Position numbers and translations under genes: made by a program. Shown here piece by piece: positions 1 to 7,543 of a stretch of 34,982 nucleotides of DNA. Position 1 is the first letter of the stretch; every line of letters starts with the position of its first letter. The DNA lies in assembly GCF_023701485.1 (NCBI RefSeq), contig NZ_JAMQBK010000085.1, positions 1-34,982 on the forward strand, in the 5' to 3' direction. This DNA comes from Aporhodopirellula aestuarii. Its GTDB lineage: Bacteria; Planctomycetota; Planctomycetia; Pirellulales; Pirellulaceae. A model generated the notes under the pieces. It did no database searches and was not told the origin of the DNA. It was given only the letters and a program-made list of their open reading frames with translations.

Positions 1-45
1 CTCGTAACCTCGTCCACTACCCTAAAACTAGATGTTGACGCACCA

Positions 46-1209
46 CTAGCCAACTCGACGAATGTGGATGGTGGGCTCTTTTCCTTCAAACAACGGTCGA
101 TAGGCGGCCCAAGGGATGCGGGAAGTCCCAAGAAGCGAAACTCCATGAGCGTCCGCGGTCACTCTCCGTTTTACTTCGACACTGATTGAGTAGAGTCCCC
201 AACGCAGTACAAAAGCACGTTTGGCAACCCCTTCGGAATCGATCGTCAAGAACTCACCCACGGTATGAAATTCGACGCTGACGAGGATCTCTGTCTCGGC
301 GTGAAGTTGCTCCGGCGCGCCATCGATTGCTGCGACCTCAAAAACGATTTCAATGGACTCTTCGTCGCTGAACTTGTGCAGGTATGACTGGAGTTGTTGA
401 TTCGGTTTCTCGCGATCCGCATCGGCCGCAAGTGAGAACGTAGAATCGCTGGCATGTTGATCCTGTCTCTCGCCGTGATTCGGCGCAACCAAGTTTTGCA
501 CGACCGATGCGACCGCAATCTGGGAATCACCGGCGAGTGCAAACCGTTCATCGATATCTTGCAACTCTCGACGCAATCCGGCGATCTCGGGACCCAGCCA
601 CCAAGGTCGGTCCTCCAACGGCCAACTCTGCGAGGACAAGTCGGTTGCTAGGTTTTCCACCCAATAGGTTTGATCCGCGGTGGATAGCCAATCACGCTCA
701 CGTTCGATTTCTTTATCGAGACGGCTCAACGCAAAGTCGACGATGTCACGATACGATGTTAGCGTGACCGGTAGCTCATTCGCTCCATCGGTTTCGATCC
801 GGATGCATTGATCTACCACGAGAGTGGCGGCATGGAGATCAAACCGCCGTTGGAGAACTCGGATGGCAAGTTCGTGCTGTTCAATCGGCGTTTCGCATCC
901 CTGCATGTCCTCGTCAAGGGATCTCAGCCAATCGAGAGTTGTTGAGGCAACCCGATTCGCACCAATCAAGGCAGCTTCGAGCATGCTCGGATAGAGAGGC
1001 GTCATCAACCGTTCGTCCGATGGAAGAAAATCAAAGAGCAAACAGCGTCCCATCGCGACCGCAAGGTGATACGCGGGCGCATGACTGTCTTCGGTCACAG
1101 GAGTATCGGCTTGCCATCCGGAAAGTGCGTCGTGCGAGTCGCACCTGCGGAGATTCTCAGTCAGTGAGTAGCGATCATCCAGATCATGATTTCTTGCTTC
1201 GTTGTCCAT
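46..1209 (-). CDS. Hypothetical protein, last gene of the ExbBD/sigma-like cluster
   Basis: A 387-residue protein that I do not recognise. It has no signal peptide or membrane segment, so it is probably cytoplasmic. The N-terminal half is acidic and helical; the C-terminal third (about residues 285-387) reads as beta-rich with alternating hydrophobics (EILVSVEFHTVGEFL, FVLRWGLYSISVEVKRR), suggesting a small beta-sandwich domain. The ATG lies 3 bases after the stop of the preceding gene and I see no good Shine-Dalgarno, so translation is probably coupled. Downstream the window ends, so the cluster may continue. Existence of the gene is likely from length and spacing; function unknown. Confidence 0.7.
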   Translation of the reverse strand: MDNEARNHDLDDRYSLTENLRRCDSHDALSGWQADTPVTEDSHAPAYHLAVAMGRCLLFDFLPSDERLMTPLYPSMLEAALIGANRVASTTLDWLRSLDEDMQGCETPIEQHELAIRVLQRRFDLHAATLVVDQCIRIETDGANELPVTLTSYRDIVDFALSRLDKEIERERDWLSTADQTYWVENLATDLSSQSWPLEDRPWWLGPEIAGLRRELQDIDERFALAGDSQIAVASVVQNLVAPNHGERQDQHASDSTFSLAADADREKPNQQLQSYLHKFSDEESIEIVFEVAAIDGAPEQLHAETEILVSVEFHTVGEFLTIDSEGVAKRAFVLRWGLYSISVEVKRRVTADAHGVSLLGTSRIPWAAYRPLFEGKEPTIHIRRVG

Positions 1210-1212
1210 CGT

Positions 1213-1863
1213 TCAAGTGAGCCCGCCTCGAAGAGGTTTTTGATTGAGAGGCCGTCCCGCTCGGTTCTTTTTCTTTTCCGGACATGGCAATGCCCCGTCC
1301 CATTCTTCCATTGGGAAGAAAGCCAATCCGCTCCCTTTGGAAGAGACACCGAAGTGCTCTAGCGTGTGAAACCGAATCTCACTCTCATCGACTATCCGCG
1401 TTTTATGTTCGTACCGCTGCTTTACTCGAATAGTCGCTTCGGGATCGATGATTGCTCTGCGATATCGCATTACCAAAGCACGAGCAACATCCTTCCAACA
1501 CTGGCAACCGTCTGGAATATAGGAAGTGATCACTGCTGCCTTACGGGTGCTCAGCGACTCGGCAACAATTTGCAATCCCTTGGGGGAAACCAGCGAAAGC
1601 ATCTTGCGTGCGTCCTCTCGGTCACGCGCTGAAAATGAAACAAACATCGGTCGCTTGTCAGCCGAGGATATTTCTTCGAGCACGATTGAGCGGACGAGAC
1701 CGCGATCCTGAGCGGAGACTTCATTTATTCTGTCCGCACCAACCTCACGAACGCGATGTGCGGTAGCCCCCACAACGCGATGCCATGGTTCGGCGCGATT
1801 GCTGACATGCTTCTCCAAAACATGGACGAGTCGTTTGGAATTGAGCGTTGCATCAATGCTCAT
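1213..1863 (-). CDS. Hypothetical protein, translationally coupled to the sigma-like gene
   Basis: A 216-residue protein of unknown function. I chose the ATG at 1863 rather than the longer reading from 1887: this ATG overlaps the TGA of the upstream gene as TGATG, and a GAGG sequence sits about 8 bases upstream. The protein is basic, with a Lys/Arg-rich C-terminus (PEKKKNRAGR) and no membrane segment. The middle has alternating hydrophobic and charged stretches (GLQIVAESLSTRKAAVITSY) without a motif I can assign. The basic tail could bind nucleic acid, but that is only inference. Confidence 0.65.
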   Translation of the reverse strand: MSIDATLNSKRLVHVLEKHVSNRAEPWHRVVGATAHRVREVGADRINEVSAQDRGLVRSIVLEEISSADKRPMFVSFSARDREDARKMLSLVSPKGLQIVAESLSTRKAAVITSYIPDGCQCWKDVARALVMRYRRAIIDPEATIRVKQRYEHKTRIVDESEIRFHTLEHFGVSSKGSGLAFFPMEEWDGALPCPEKKKNRAGRPLNQKPLRGGLT

Positions 1864-3200
1864 CACGGCACCTCTGTTCCGATCCAAGGAAGCGGGATTT
1901 CAATGCACGAACGGTTTGCCGCACCAAGACGCATGAGCATACGGACCTGCGGATCCACTGGCACATCCTGCTCATCGGAGGGAACCAAGACATCGCTGTT
2001 ACTGAGCCAACGCTCAATGACCTTCACTTTGCTCGGGTTGACCATTCGCGTTTCATCTTCCTTGAAGTTCTTCTTGTCCTTTTCTTTTGGTTGAATGGGT
2101 GGAAAACTAAAAATGCGGCAGAAGTTCGCATTGATGTCATTGTCCAGTCCTGCCCGCTCCATGAGTGATTTCCACGCTTGTGCCGAGGAAATCCCGATCC
2201 ACCCGTCAAAGCTTAAGAGGTTCGCCCAATCGTTCCAGCTCCAATCGATATTTGACAATGTCTCATCAGATTGATCATCACCGATCCCTCTCACCGTGTA
2301 TTTCCAATGATCATCGACTAGTAAAAATTTCCAGTAGTGACGCATCAGGTTGTGACTCGCATTTTGGCGAGCAGACTTGAGCATCTTTTCATACACGGCT
2401 TCGAGATCCTCCAACGTAGCATCTCCGAATGAATCGTCAGTCGTCTGCTCCTGCCACGCCTCCATCGCGTGCGCATCTGTCCAATCAAACACGACAATAT
2501 TACAACGCTCAACTGCATTGCGGTGATCAACCTCCCAATCCGTCAACGGACGAGCGTAGCGACTGACAAATTCCGTTTGCGTCTGGCTTAAAAACCGGAC
2601 GATCCCCGATGCCGCGAAGAACATCGCTTTGTATTGATCGCTCGGCACCTTGGCTTCGCTCCAATACTTCTCAAAGGCTTCTTGCATCGGTTTGTACGGA
2701 ACATCGAAAGATGAGGATAATCGTTCTTCCGAGATTTCCTGGACGGAATCCCCCGCAGCATCGATCGCCAATTCGCTTGATTTGTCGAGTGTGACCTCTC
2801 GTGCCGTCGTTTTTCTTTTCTTGCGGTATCCTGAGATTGCGAGTCTCGCCAGAACTGTATTTAACCAACCGACAAAGGTTCCGCTTCGAAACTGGGAGAT
2901 TTTTCGACTAATGTGGATTCGAGCAACCTGCTGAAACTCAGTTTCATCAAGTACCGGAGAAAATCTCTTGGCAATGCGAGATGCTGCGTCATCAACAATC
3001 GGAATAAGCCGTTCTAGTGATCGTTCGAAATCGGCCTTCAGACTCGGTAAGCGTTGTGTCAAATCCTCTTCCGTCGGATCACCGTCAGCGCAGTGCTCAA
3101 GCATCTCGTCATACGCACGTTTGCACTTGGCAGCAGCGTTAGCGATGCAATTAGCGTCATCGATTGGCTGTCCGGCCGAGGAAAGATCGTTTCGACACAT
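1863..3200 (-). CDS. Sigma-70 region-2-like protein with a large unknown C-terminal domain
   Basis: A 445-residue protein. Residues about 75-130 resemble region 2 of ECF-type sigma factors: an N-terminal helical part, then FRSGTFVGWLNTVLARLAI followed by a basic YRKKRK cluster, matching the usual pattern F-x-x-WL-x-x-I-x-x-N-x-x-x-D-x-x-R. I see no region 4 helix-turn-helix after it. Instead about 300 residues rich in Trp and Asp follow (WSWNDWANLL, FLLVDDHWKY) that I cannot assign. It may be an atypical sigma factor or a protein that borrowed the region-2 fold. It lies 72 bases downstream of the ExbD/TonB-like genes on the same strand, and its stop overlaps the start of the next gene, so it probably belongs to that cluster. 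Confidence 0.55.
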   Translation of the reverse strand: MCRNDLSSAGQPIDDANCIANAAAKCKRAYDEMLEHCADGDPTEEDLTQRLPSLKADFERSLERLIPIVDDAASRIAKRFSPVLDETEFQQVARIHISRKISQFRSGTFVGWLNTVLARLAISGYRKKRKTTAREVTLDKSSELAIDAAGDSVQEISEERLSSSFDVPYKPMQEAFEKYWSEAKVPSDQYKAMFFAASGIVRFLSQTQTEFVSRYARPLTDWEVDHRNAVERCNIVVFDWTDAHAMEAWQEQTTDDSFGDATLEDLEAVYEKMLKSARQNASHNLMRHYWKFLLVDDHWKYTVRGIGDDQSDETLSNIDWSWNDWANLLSFDGWIGISSAQAWKSLMERAGLDNDINANFCRIFSFPPIQPKEKDKKNFKEDETRMVNPSKVKVIERWLSNSDVLVPSDEQDVPVDPQVRMLMRLGAANRSCIEIPLPWIGTEVP

Positions 3201-3272
3201 GGAATCGGGAGGCTTGAAGAAGAGCGGAGATGCGCGACATGTATTTCTTAGTTGATAGTAGTGTTCGGATTA

Positions 3273-4220
3273 TCATCGATCCGCACCCCGGTCTGCAAGC
3301 TCCCGAGCTCCTGTTGGCAACCTTCCTCCTTGAGACTGCGGTGCTTTTTGAACCGGCTGCGACGAGACCTTTCGAGCACCTCCTCGAAGTTGGCATTGCG
3401 TGACGACGTAATGAGGGAGTTCTTTTCGCACGACCAGTCTGCCACGTGTGGCCAAAAGGTCTTCCCACCTACATTGACTAGCCCTTGCAGCCTGGAATTG
3501 GGCCGACTGAATCGCGGCAAGCAAGCGTCGGCTAAGCAGGTACCGAATTTCAACAGCGAGGTGGGAACCCCGGGGTGCATCAGAGTCGTATGCGACATGA
3601 AATCTGTCTTGTAGCAGTCGCACGATCTGTGACACATGACGACGCTCGACCGGCAACGTGACGTCCGACCACTCCTGTGTCGCACGAAAATCGTGGAAGG
3701 AACCGCTACCATCTGCCGCTGGCGTGAACGCCAATAATCTTCCGCTCGCCTTCACAACAACCCGCAGATCTCCTCTCTGCATCCAAATTTGGGGTTGGAA
3801 CTGGAGGACTTCGATCGCGGGCAGCCAGCGACCTTCCTGACGCTCGAACGAGGCGTTGCCAAACTCGGCAGAATGCGGTGCTACTGATTCAGAGGGCTCC
3901 GTACCTGACGATGATTGCTGATTCAGATGATCATGCTCTGTGTCTACCAATCGATTACCCTCCATGGCGATATGCTGAATAGGCGATGATGACGATTCAT
4001 TTGGTTCACTCGTTGGAACCTCGCTTCTGTCATCTTCAATTATCGGTTGTGGACTCTGTCTTTCGGGTCCGTTCAAACGAATTTGCCCAGGTTGAGCGGG
4101 CGACGCGATCTGATAGGTGCGCTGCGAGCGTTGGCTATGTGGCAATGGATTCGTCAATACCCAAAGGCAGGCGGTGAGAAGTACCGCTAGGATCGCACAG
4201 AGAATCTCGCACCGGTTCAT
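3273..4220 (-). CDS. TonB-like single-TM protein following exbD
   Basis: A 315-residue protein with one N-terminal hydrophobic segment (about residues 5-24, ILCAILAVLLTACLWVL), a long Ser/Pro/Gln/Glu-rich linker to about residue 120, and a folded C-terminal part (WLPAIEVLQFQPQIWM onward). This inner-membrane anchor, extended periplasmic linker and C-terminal domain is the layout of TonB or TolA, and its ATG overlaps the exbD stop by 4 bases (ATGA). I do not see a clear TonB C-terminal motif, so the TonB-like role rests on architecture and position. The C-terminal 40 residues are basic and low in complexity (RKVSSQPVQKAPQSQGGR) and may be disordered. Confidence 0.6.
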   Translation of the reverse strand: MNRCEILCAILAVLLTACLWVLTNPLPHSQRSQRTYQIASPAQPGQIRLNGPERQSPQPIIEDDRSEVPTSEPNESSSSPIQHIAMEGNRLVDTEHDHLNQQSSSGTEPSESVAPHSAEFGNASFERQEGRWLPAIEVLQFQPQIWMQRGDLRVVVKASGRLLAFTPAADGSGSFHDFRATQEWSDVTLPVERRHVSQIVRLLQDRFHVAYDSDAPRGSHLAVEIRYLLSRRLLAAIQSAQFQAARASQCRWEDLLATRGRLVVRKELPHYVVTQCQLRGGARKVSSQPVQKAPQSQGGRLPTGARELADRGADR

Positions 4221-4714
4221 CGTGACGGCGTCTCTCGTCTGGATGGTGCCGATGCGGGAGCGGTCAAGAGATCCGCATCGATTCCATACTCACGTAAGAC
4301 TTGTAAAACCGCGGCAACGTCATGGTGCATCGTCTCCCTGTCGACGGCCACGTCAAGGGTCAGCAACGACGTGCTGCTTCGTTCCTTCCACTGGCGACAA
4401 AGCATTGTGAGTTCCATGATCGTCAACTCCTTCTTTTGAAACAGCAGCGTCCCGTCGGGCTGGATAATGAGCAGGGTGTCCAAGGGCGACGGGCCGCGTT
4501 GGGCTGTGGTCTGAATCTGTTCGCCGCCGACGTCCGCTAGGCTGACTGGAATCCGCGTCAGTGTTGGCCGCTGAAACAACATCGCCAAAAACAGGAACGT
4601 CAGCACAAACGTCATGTCCAGCAACGGCGTCAGGTCGCATCGCGGCGTTGAATCTGCTCTGGCAATCGATTGCTGACGTCGGCGTGTCTGAGGGGGCAAG
4701 GCGCGTTGGTTCAC
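4217..4714 (-). CDS. ExbD/TolR family biopolymer transport protein
   Basis: A 165-residue ExbD/TolR-type protein. After a short basic cytoplasmic N-terminus comes CDLTPLLDMTFVLTFLFLAM (about residues 26-45), the family's single membrane helix. It carries the conserved Asp that takes up protons (D33 of PLLDM) just after the TPLLD motif. The periplasmic part (about 60-155) contains IQPDGTLLFQKKELT and LDVAVDRETMHHDVAAVLQVLREYGID, typical of the ExbD/TolR domain. The start is GTG at 4714. It forms the ion-driven stator with the ExbB-like protein encoded just upstream, and overlaps the downstream TonB-like gene by 4 bases. Confidence 0.88.
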   Translation of the reverse strand: MNQRALPPQTRRRQQSIARADSTPRCDLTPLLDMTFVLTFLFLAMLFQRPTLTRIPVSLADVGGEQIQTTAQRGPSPLDTLLIIQPDGTLLFQKKELTIMELTMLCRQWKERSSTSLLTLDVAVDRETMHHDVAAVLQVLREYGIDADLLTAPASAPSRRETPSR

Positions 4715-5357
4715 AATTCGGTCCGGTCTTTTGACTAGTTGATGTTAGGATTGGAGAGTGCAGAAGAGGTTCGATCGTAATAAGCGTTTCACGGATCGTA
4801 CGCGAGTAGCGAGTATGGACAGCAAGGCGTACCGAGTGGACAGCCGACTGGACAATCATGATCATGATTCCGATGATCGAAGAACTGATTGCCATTCGGA
4901 ATCCTATCATCATGCTCCCCAGATCATCGCCGCTCGACTCCATGGTGCGAATCGCGGACATGATCCCGATCAGCGTGAGTGCTAAACCGATCTGAACAGC
5001 TGATTGAATGACGAACCCGCTGATACGACAGAACCCTGACACGTCTTGCTCGATGGCTTCATCGACCAAGTCCCACCGATGTTCGTGGCGGCAATGGTTC
5101 CCCAAGGCGGCCAACGGCTCGGCAAGCGAGGGAACTAATTTTAATTCTGCGATCCTGTCGGATGTCAGCCACCGTCGGTTGCTGCTCAGCACCTCGCAGT
5201 ACTGGTTCAAACTGGAAATAGAATCGGTGAGTCCTGGTATCGCAGCGAGCCGGCCGAGCAGAAGTAGCACGCAGTACAACATCAGCCCGACTTCGAGCCA
5301 CATCGGCAACCACAACCAACGCGAATTAGGGTCCAAGAATGCGTCAATCTGATTCAT
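4353..5357 (-). CDS. ExbB/TolQ/MotA family proton channel, reading into exbD
   Basis: Residues 1-214 are a MotA/TolQ/ExbB protein. There are three membrane segments at about 13-40, 112-135 (SAVQIGLALTLIGIMSAI) and 148-172 (FRMAISSSIIGIMIMIVQSA), with a cytoplasmic stretch between the first two. The second and third match the family's channel helices. The frame then stays open for another 120 residues, across the exbD start and much of exbD in another frame. That tail (Thr/Arg/Asp/Pro-rich) looks like out-of-frame translation. A TAA at 4745-4747 lies in the exbD frame, so one base of shift would end the protein 31 bases before the exbD GTG. Either a 1-nt indel removed the normal stop or the overlap is real. 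The start overlaps the upstream gene by 4 bases. Confidence 0.8.
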   Translation of the reverse strand: MNQIDAFLDPNSRWLWLPMWLEVGLMLYCVLLLLGRLAAIPGLTDSISSLNQYCEVLSSNRRWLTSDRIAELKLVPSLAEPLAALGNHCRHEHRWDLVDEAIEQDVSGFCRISGFVIQSAVQIGLALTLIGIMSAIRTMESSGDDLGSMMIGFRMAISSSIIGIMIMIVQSAVHSVRLAVHTRYSRTIRETLITIEPLLHSPILTSTSQKTGPNCEPTRLAPSDTPTSAIDCQSRFNAAMRPDAVAGHDVCADVPVFGDVVSAANTDADSSQPSGRRRRTDSDHSPTRPVALGHPAHYPARRDAAVSKEGVDDHGTHNALSPVEGTKQHVVADP

Positions 5358-6040
5358 GGATGAATGACTCCGTCAATTCGAGTGATGGTCCCTTGGAGTA
5401 CTCCTCGAACGGACCGAAGTTGTTGACAGCAGGGGTGACTTCCCGCTGGAATCGTGGGATAGAAGCGATGTGGCGTTGCAACCGGCACAGGAACAGGAGC
5501 GGTGGTCGCGACGGGCTTTTGAAAGCGTCTCGGAGTTGGGGCGATGGCAGCGGGCGGGGAAGTCGGCACGGTTGTTACCGATGCCGAAGTGTCGGACGTT
5601 GGCGTATGAATCGTTGCCATAGCTGCTTTGGTTTGGGATGCAGTGGGGGCCGGCGCGGAAGGTAACGCTTGCAGTACCGCGTCCGCCCGATCTTCCCACT
5701 GGCGTGCGACGGCGTCTCGGTTTTGCAACACCGATTGATATCGCTGAAGCACCTGAGCTTCAATCTCCTCTACCGGTGCTACGTCCGAAACCGACGAACC
5801 CTCCGCAGTGGAAATCGCATCGGCACTTTTGATTGCCTCGACGATTGGTCGGACCTCAACCGGTGGGCTGATTTTCTGATCCGGGCTCGGTGAATCCGTG
5901 GTCAAGGACTCGACCAATTCATCGATCGGAATTGCTTCCACTTCCAACGGAAGTTTGGGGTCCTGAGCTTGAAGTGACCAATGGCCGAGAAGGCTGGCAC
6001 CGGTGAACAGACAAACGAAAGCGGGTCGGCGTAACAACAT
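5354..6040 (-). CDS. Secreted Pro/Ala/Thr-rich protein of the ExbBD cluster
   Basis: A 228-residue protein with an N-terminal signal peptide (basic start, FVCLFTGASLLGHWSLQAQ, cleavage probably after about residue 25). The mature part begins acidic (LPLEVEAIPIDELVESLTTD), has a short helical stretch (EEIEAQVLQRYQSVLQNRDAVARQWED), and ends in a Pro/Ala/Thr-rich region (PTPRRFQKPVATTAPVPVPV). I know no family for it. A GAGGA Shine-Dalgarno precedes the ATG, and the stop overlaps the exbB ATG (ATGA), so it is co-translated with the channel. It may link the channel to a periplasmic or cell-wall partner; this is inference from position. Confidence 0.65.
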   Translation of the reverse strand: MLLRRPAFVCLFTGASLLGHWSLQAQDPKLPLEVEAIPIDELVESLTTDSPSPDQKISPPVEVRPIVEAIKSADAISTAEGSSVSDVAPVEEIEAQVLQRYQSVLQNRDAVARQWEDRADAVLQALPSAPAPTASQTKAAMATIHTPTSDTSASVTTVPTSPPAAIAPTPRRFQKPVATTAPVPVPVATPHRFYPTIPAGSHPCCQQLRSVRGVLQGTITRIDGVIHP

Positions 6041-6096
6041 TTTTTTTCCTCTAAAACGGGAACGAAAGGACTAGAATGGGTAATGCAAAAGGTGAC

Positions 6097-6348
6097 TCAG
6101 CGAATCTTTAATTTGGACGCTTGGTACAGTCCCTCGAGATAACGAAAGGTTTCTTCGTCAACGGGGACATATTCTCCGGATTCCAACAGCACGGGGTCCA
6201 ACTCCGGTTGATCCTGAACACCGAACGCACTCAACGATGGAAGAACTGGAAAACGCATCTGGGCTTGCTGATACAGATCGGGACGAACCCAGGCGGTAGT
6301 AATGGTGCCGGCCACGGCGACCAAAACGAGGACGAATACTTTTTTCAT
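6097..6348 (-). CDS. Small secreted protein of the ExbBD cluster
   Basis: An 83-residue protein with a clean signal peptide or anchor (MKKVFVLVLVAVAGTITTAW), then a short acidic mature part (FGVQDQPELDPVLLESGEYVPVDEETF) ending in a basic tail. GGAG lies about 11 bases upstream of the ATG. It is 36 bases downstream of the coiled-coil gene and 56 bases upstream of the next secreted gene, all on one strand, supporting it as a true gene. Function unknown. Confidence 0.6.
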   Translation of the reverse strand: MKKVFVLVLVAVAGTITTAWVRPDLYQQAQMRFPVLPSLSAFGVQDQPELDPVLLESGEYVPVDEETFRYLEGLYQASKLKIR

Positions 6349-6384
6349 GTGTTGAATCTCCAGTCTCGGGCAGTGAGCTTCACG

Positions 6385-7314
6385 TCAGTTCGTGACGGCA
6401 TTAATAGAACGCGGCTCTGACATTCTCGTGACAGATCTCGACGTCTTTGACCGGTCAAAATCATCGATTGAAACGTCAACCACCGATTCCAGGTCCAGGT
6501 CGCGAATCCCCTGCATCAGAGATCGCAGTTGTTGGTTGAATGCGGAAAGTTGCGAGCGAGTCTTCTCGCCTTCCAGCCTCGTCGCTCGATACTCCACCAA
6601 ATGGGCGATCACATGACGGTGACCGATTGCGGCGTGATAGGTATTGCCTAGTTGCACCTTCCGAGCGCGAGTCGTCCGTACAAACTCAGCAAGACTGTCC
6701 CGCGTCGAGGCCTGTTCGGTTTGGCTTTTTGCGAGGACTCGTTCAAGGCGTTGGCAGACCTTGATGTCCAAACGAATCTTCTGCGCGATAGCCTGAACGT
6801 CTTCAGGAAGAGCCTCCACGCTTCCGTAGATTTCAAGCATCGTGCGCAGTTTTGCCTCACGAAGTCGCCTCTGCTCGGTTGCCAACGAAGCCCGACGAGA
6901 AAATTCCGAGAGTTTGGCGTCGGCGGCCTCACGGGCCAGTTCCGCGGTAACCAAATTGTCATCAACCGCCCGCATGACCTGTTCTTCTCCTTCCAACAAA
7001 CGACGAAGCCCATCGTCGATGGAAGAGAGGACCTTGGACAACGTTCCCTCTAGCAAAATCGATACGCGGACATCTCCAGGGGATTTTTGCAGTTGATTGC
7101 GCAGGTTTGCTGCCTGTTCGAAGTCCTCCGCCAAGGCCTTGCGGATGTCCGCAATCGGGGTCGCATGAAGTTCCTTCGTCAATTGCGTCAGTTCCTTGGT
7201 TTGCATGTTCAAATCAATGATTGACGAGCGTACGGTGGGTGCCTCCGCGTAAGTATCCAAAGCGATGGCGGCGACACTGACCGAAACGAGAATGACGGTG
7301 TAAAAACGATTCAT
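6385..7314 (-). CDS. Secreted coiled-coil protein at the head of the ExbBD cluster
   Basis: A 309-residue protein. I start it at the ATG at 7314 because this gives a signal peptide (MNRFYTVILVSVSVAAIALD, then TYAEA) and has GGAG about 9 bases upstream; the longer reading from 7434 would bury it. The mature protein is almost wholly helical with heptad character: LNMQTKELTQLTKELHA, REAADAKLSEFSRRASLATE and a final segment near LEGEKTRSQLSAFNQQLRSL. In other bacteria, periplasmic coiled-coil proteins of the DUF3450 type lead ExbB-ExbD-TonB operons; this gene has the same place and build, but I cannot confirm the family by eye. It is probably the first gene of the transcript. Confidence 0.65.
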   Translation of the reverse strand: MNRFYTVILVSVSVAAIALDTYAEAPTVRSSIIDLNMQTKELTQLTKELHATPIADIRKALAEDFEQAANLRNQLQKSPGDVRVSILLEGTLSKVLSSIDDGLRRLLEGEEQVMRAVDDNLVTAELAREAADAKLSEFSRRASLATEQRRLREAKLRTMLEIYGSVEALPEDVQAIAQKIRLDIKVCQRLERVLAKSQTEQASTRDSLAEFVRTTRARKVQLGNTYHAAIGHRHVIAHLVEYRATRLEGEKTRSQLSAFNQQLRSLMQGIRDLDLESVVDVSIDDFDRSKTSRSVTRMSEPRSINAVTN

Positions 7315-7543
7315 GGTTGAGCTCCGATAGAAAAGATGCAAATGGAACTGCTGAGCAGCGGAAGTGGTGACGATGGACTCTTCTAAATACAAAACGCGGT
7401 AACGCAGATCTGATGACAGATCACGACTCGCCAAGCATCTCCTTTGCTCACCATGGCTTCTTGAACATCCAATGTCGTCACCGAGCGAATCCCCTAGAAG
7501 TGTCGGGTGAAAAGGCGTTCCCGAGCCGACCTCATCGAATCAT

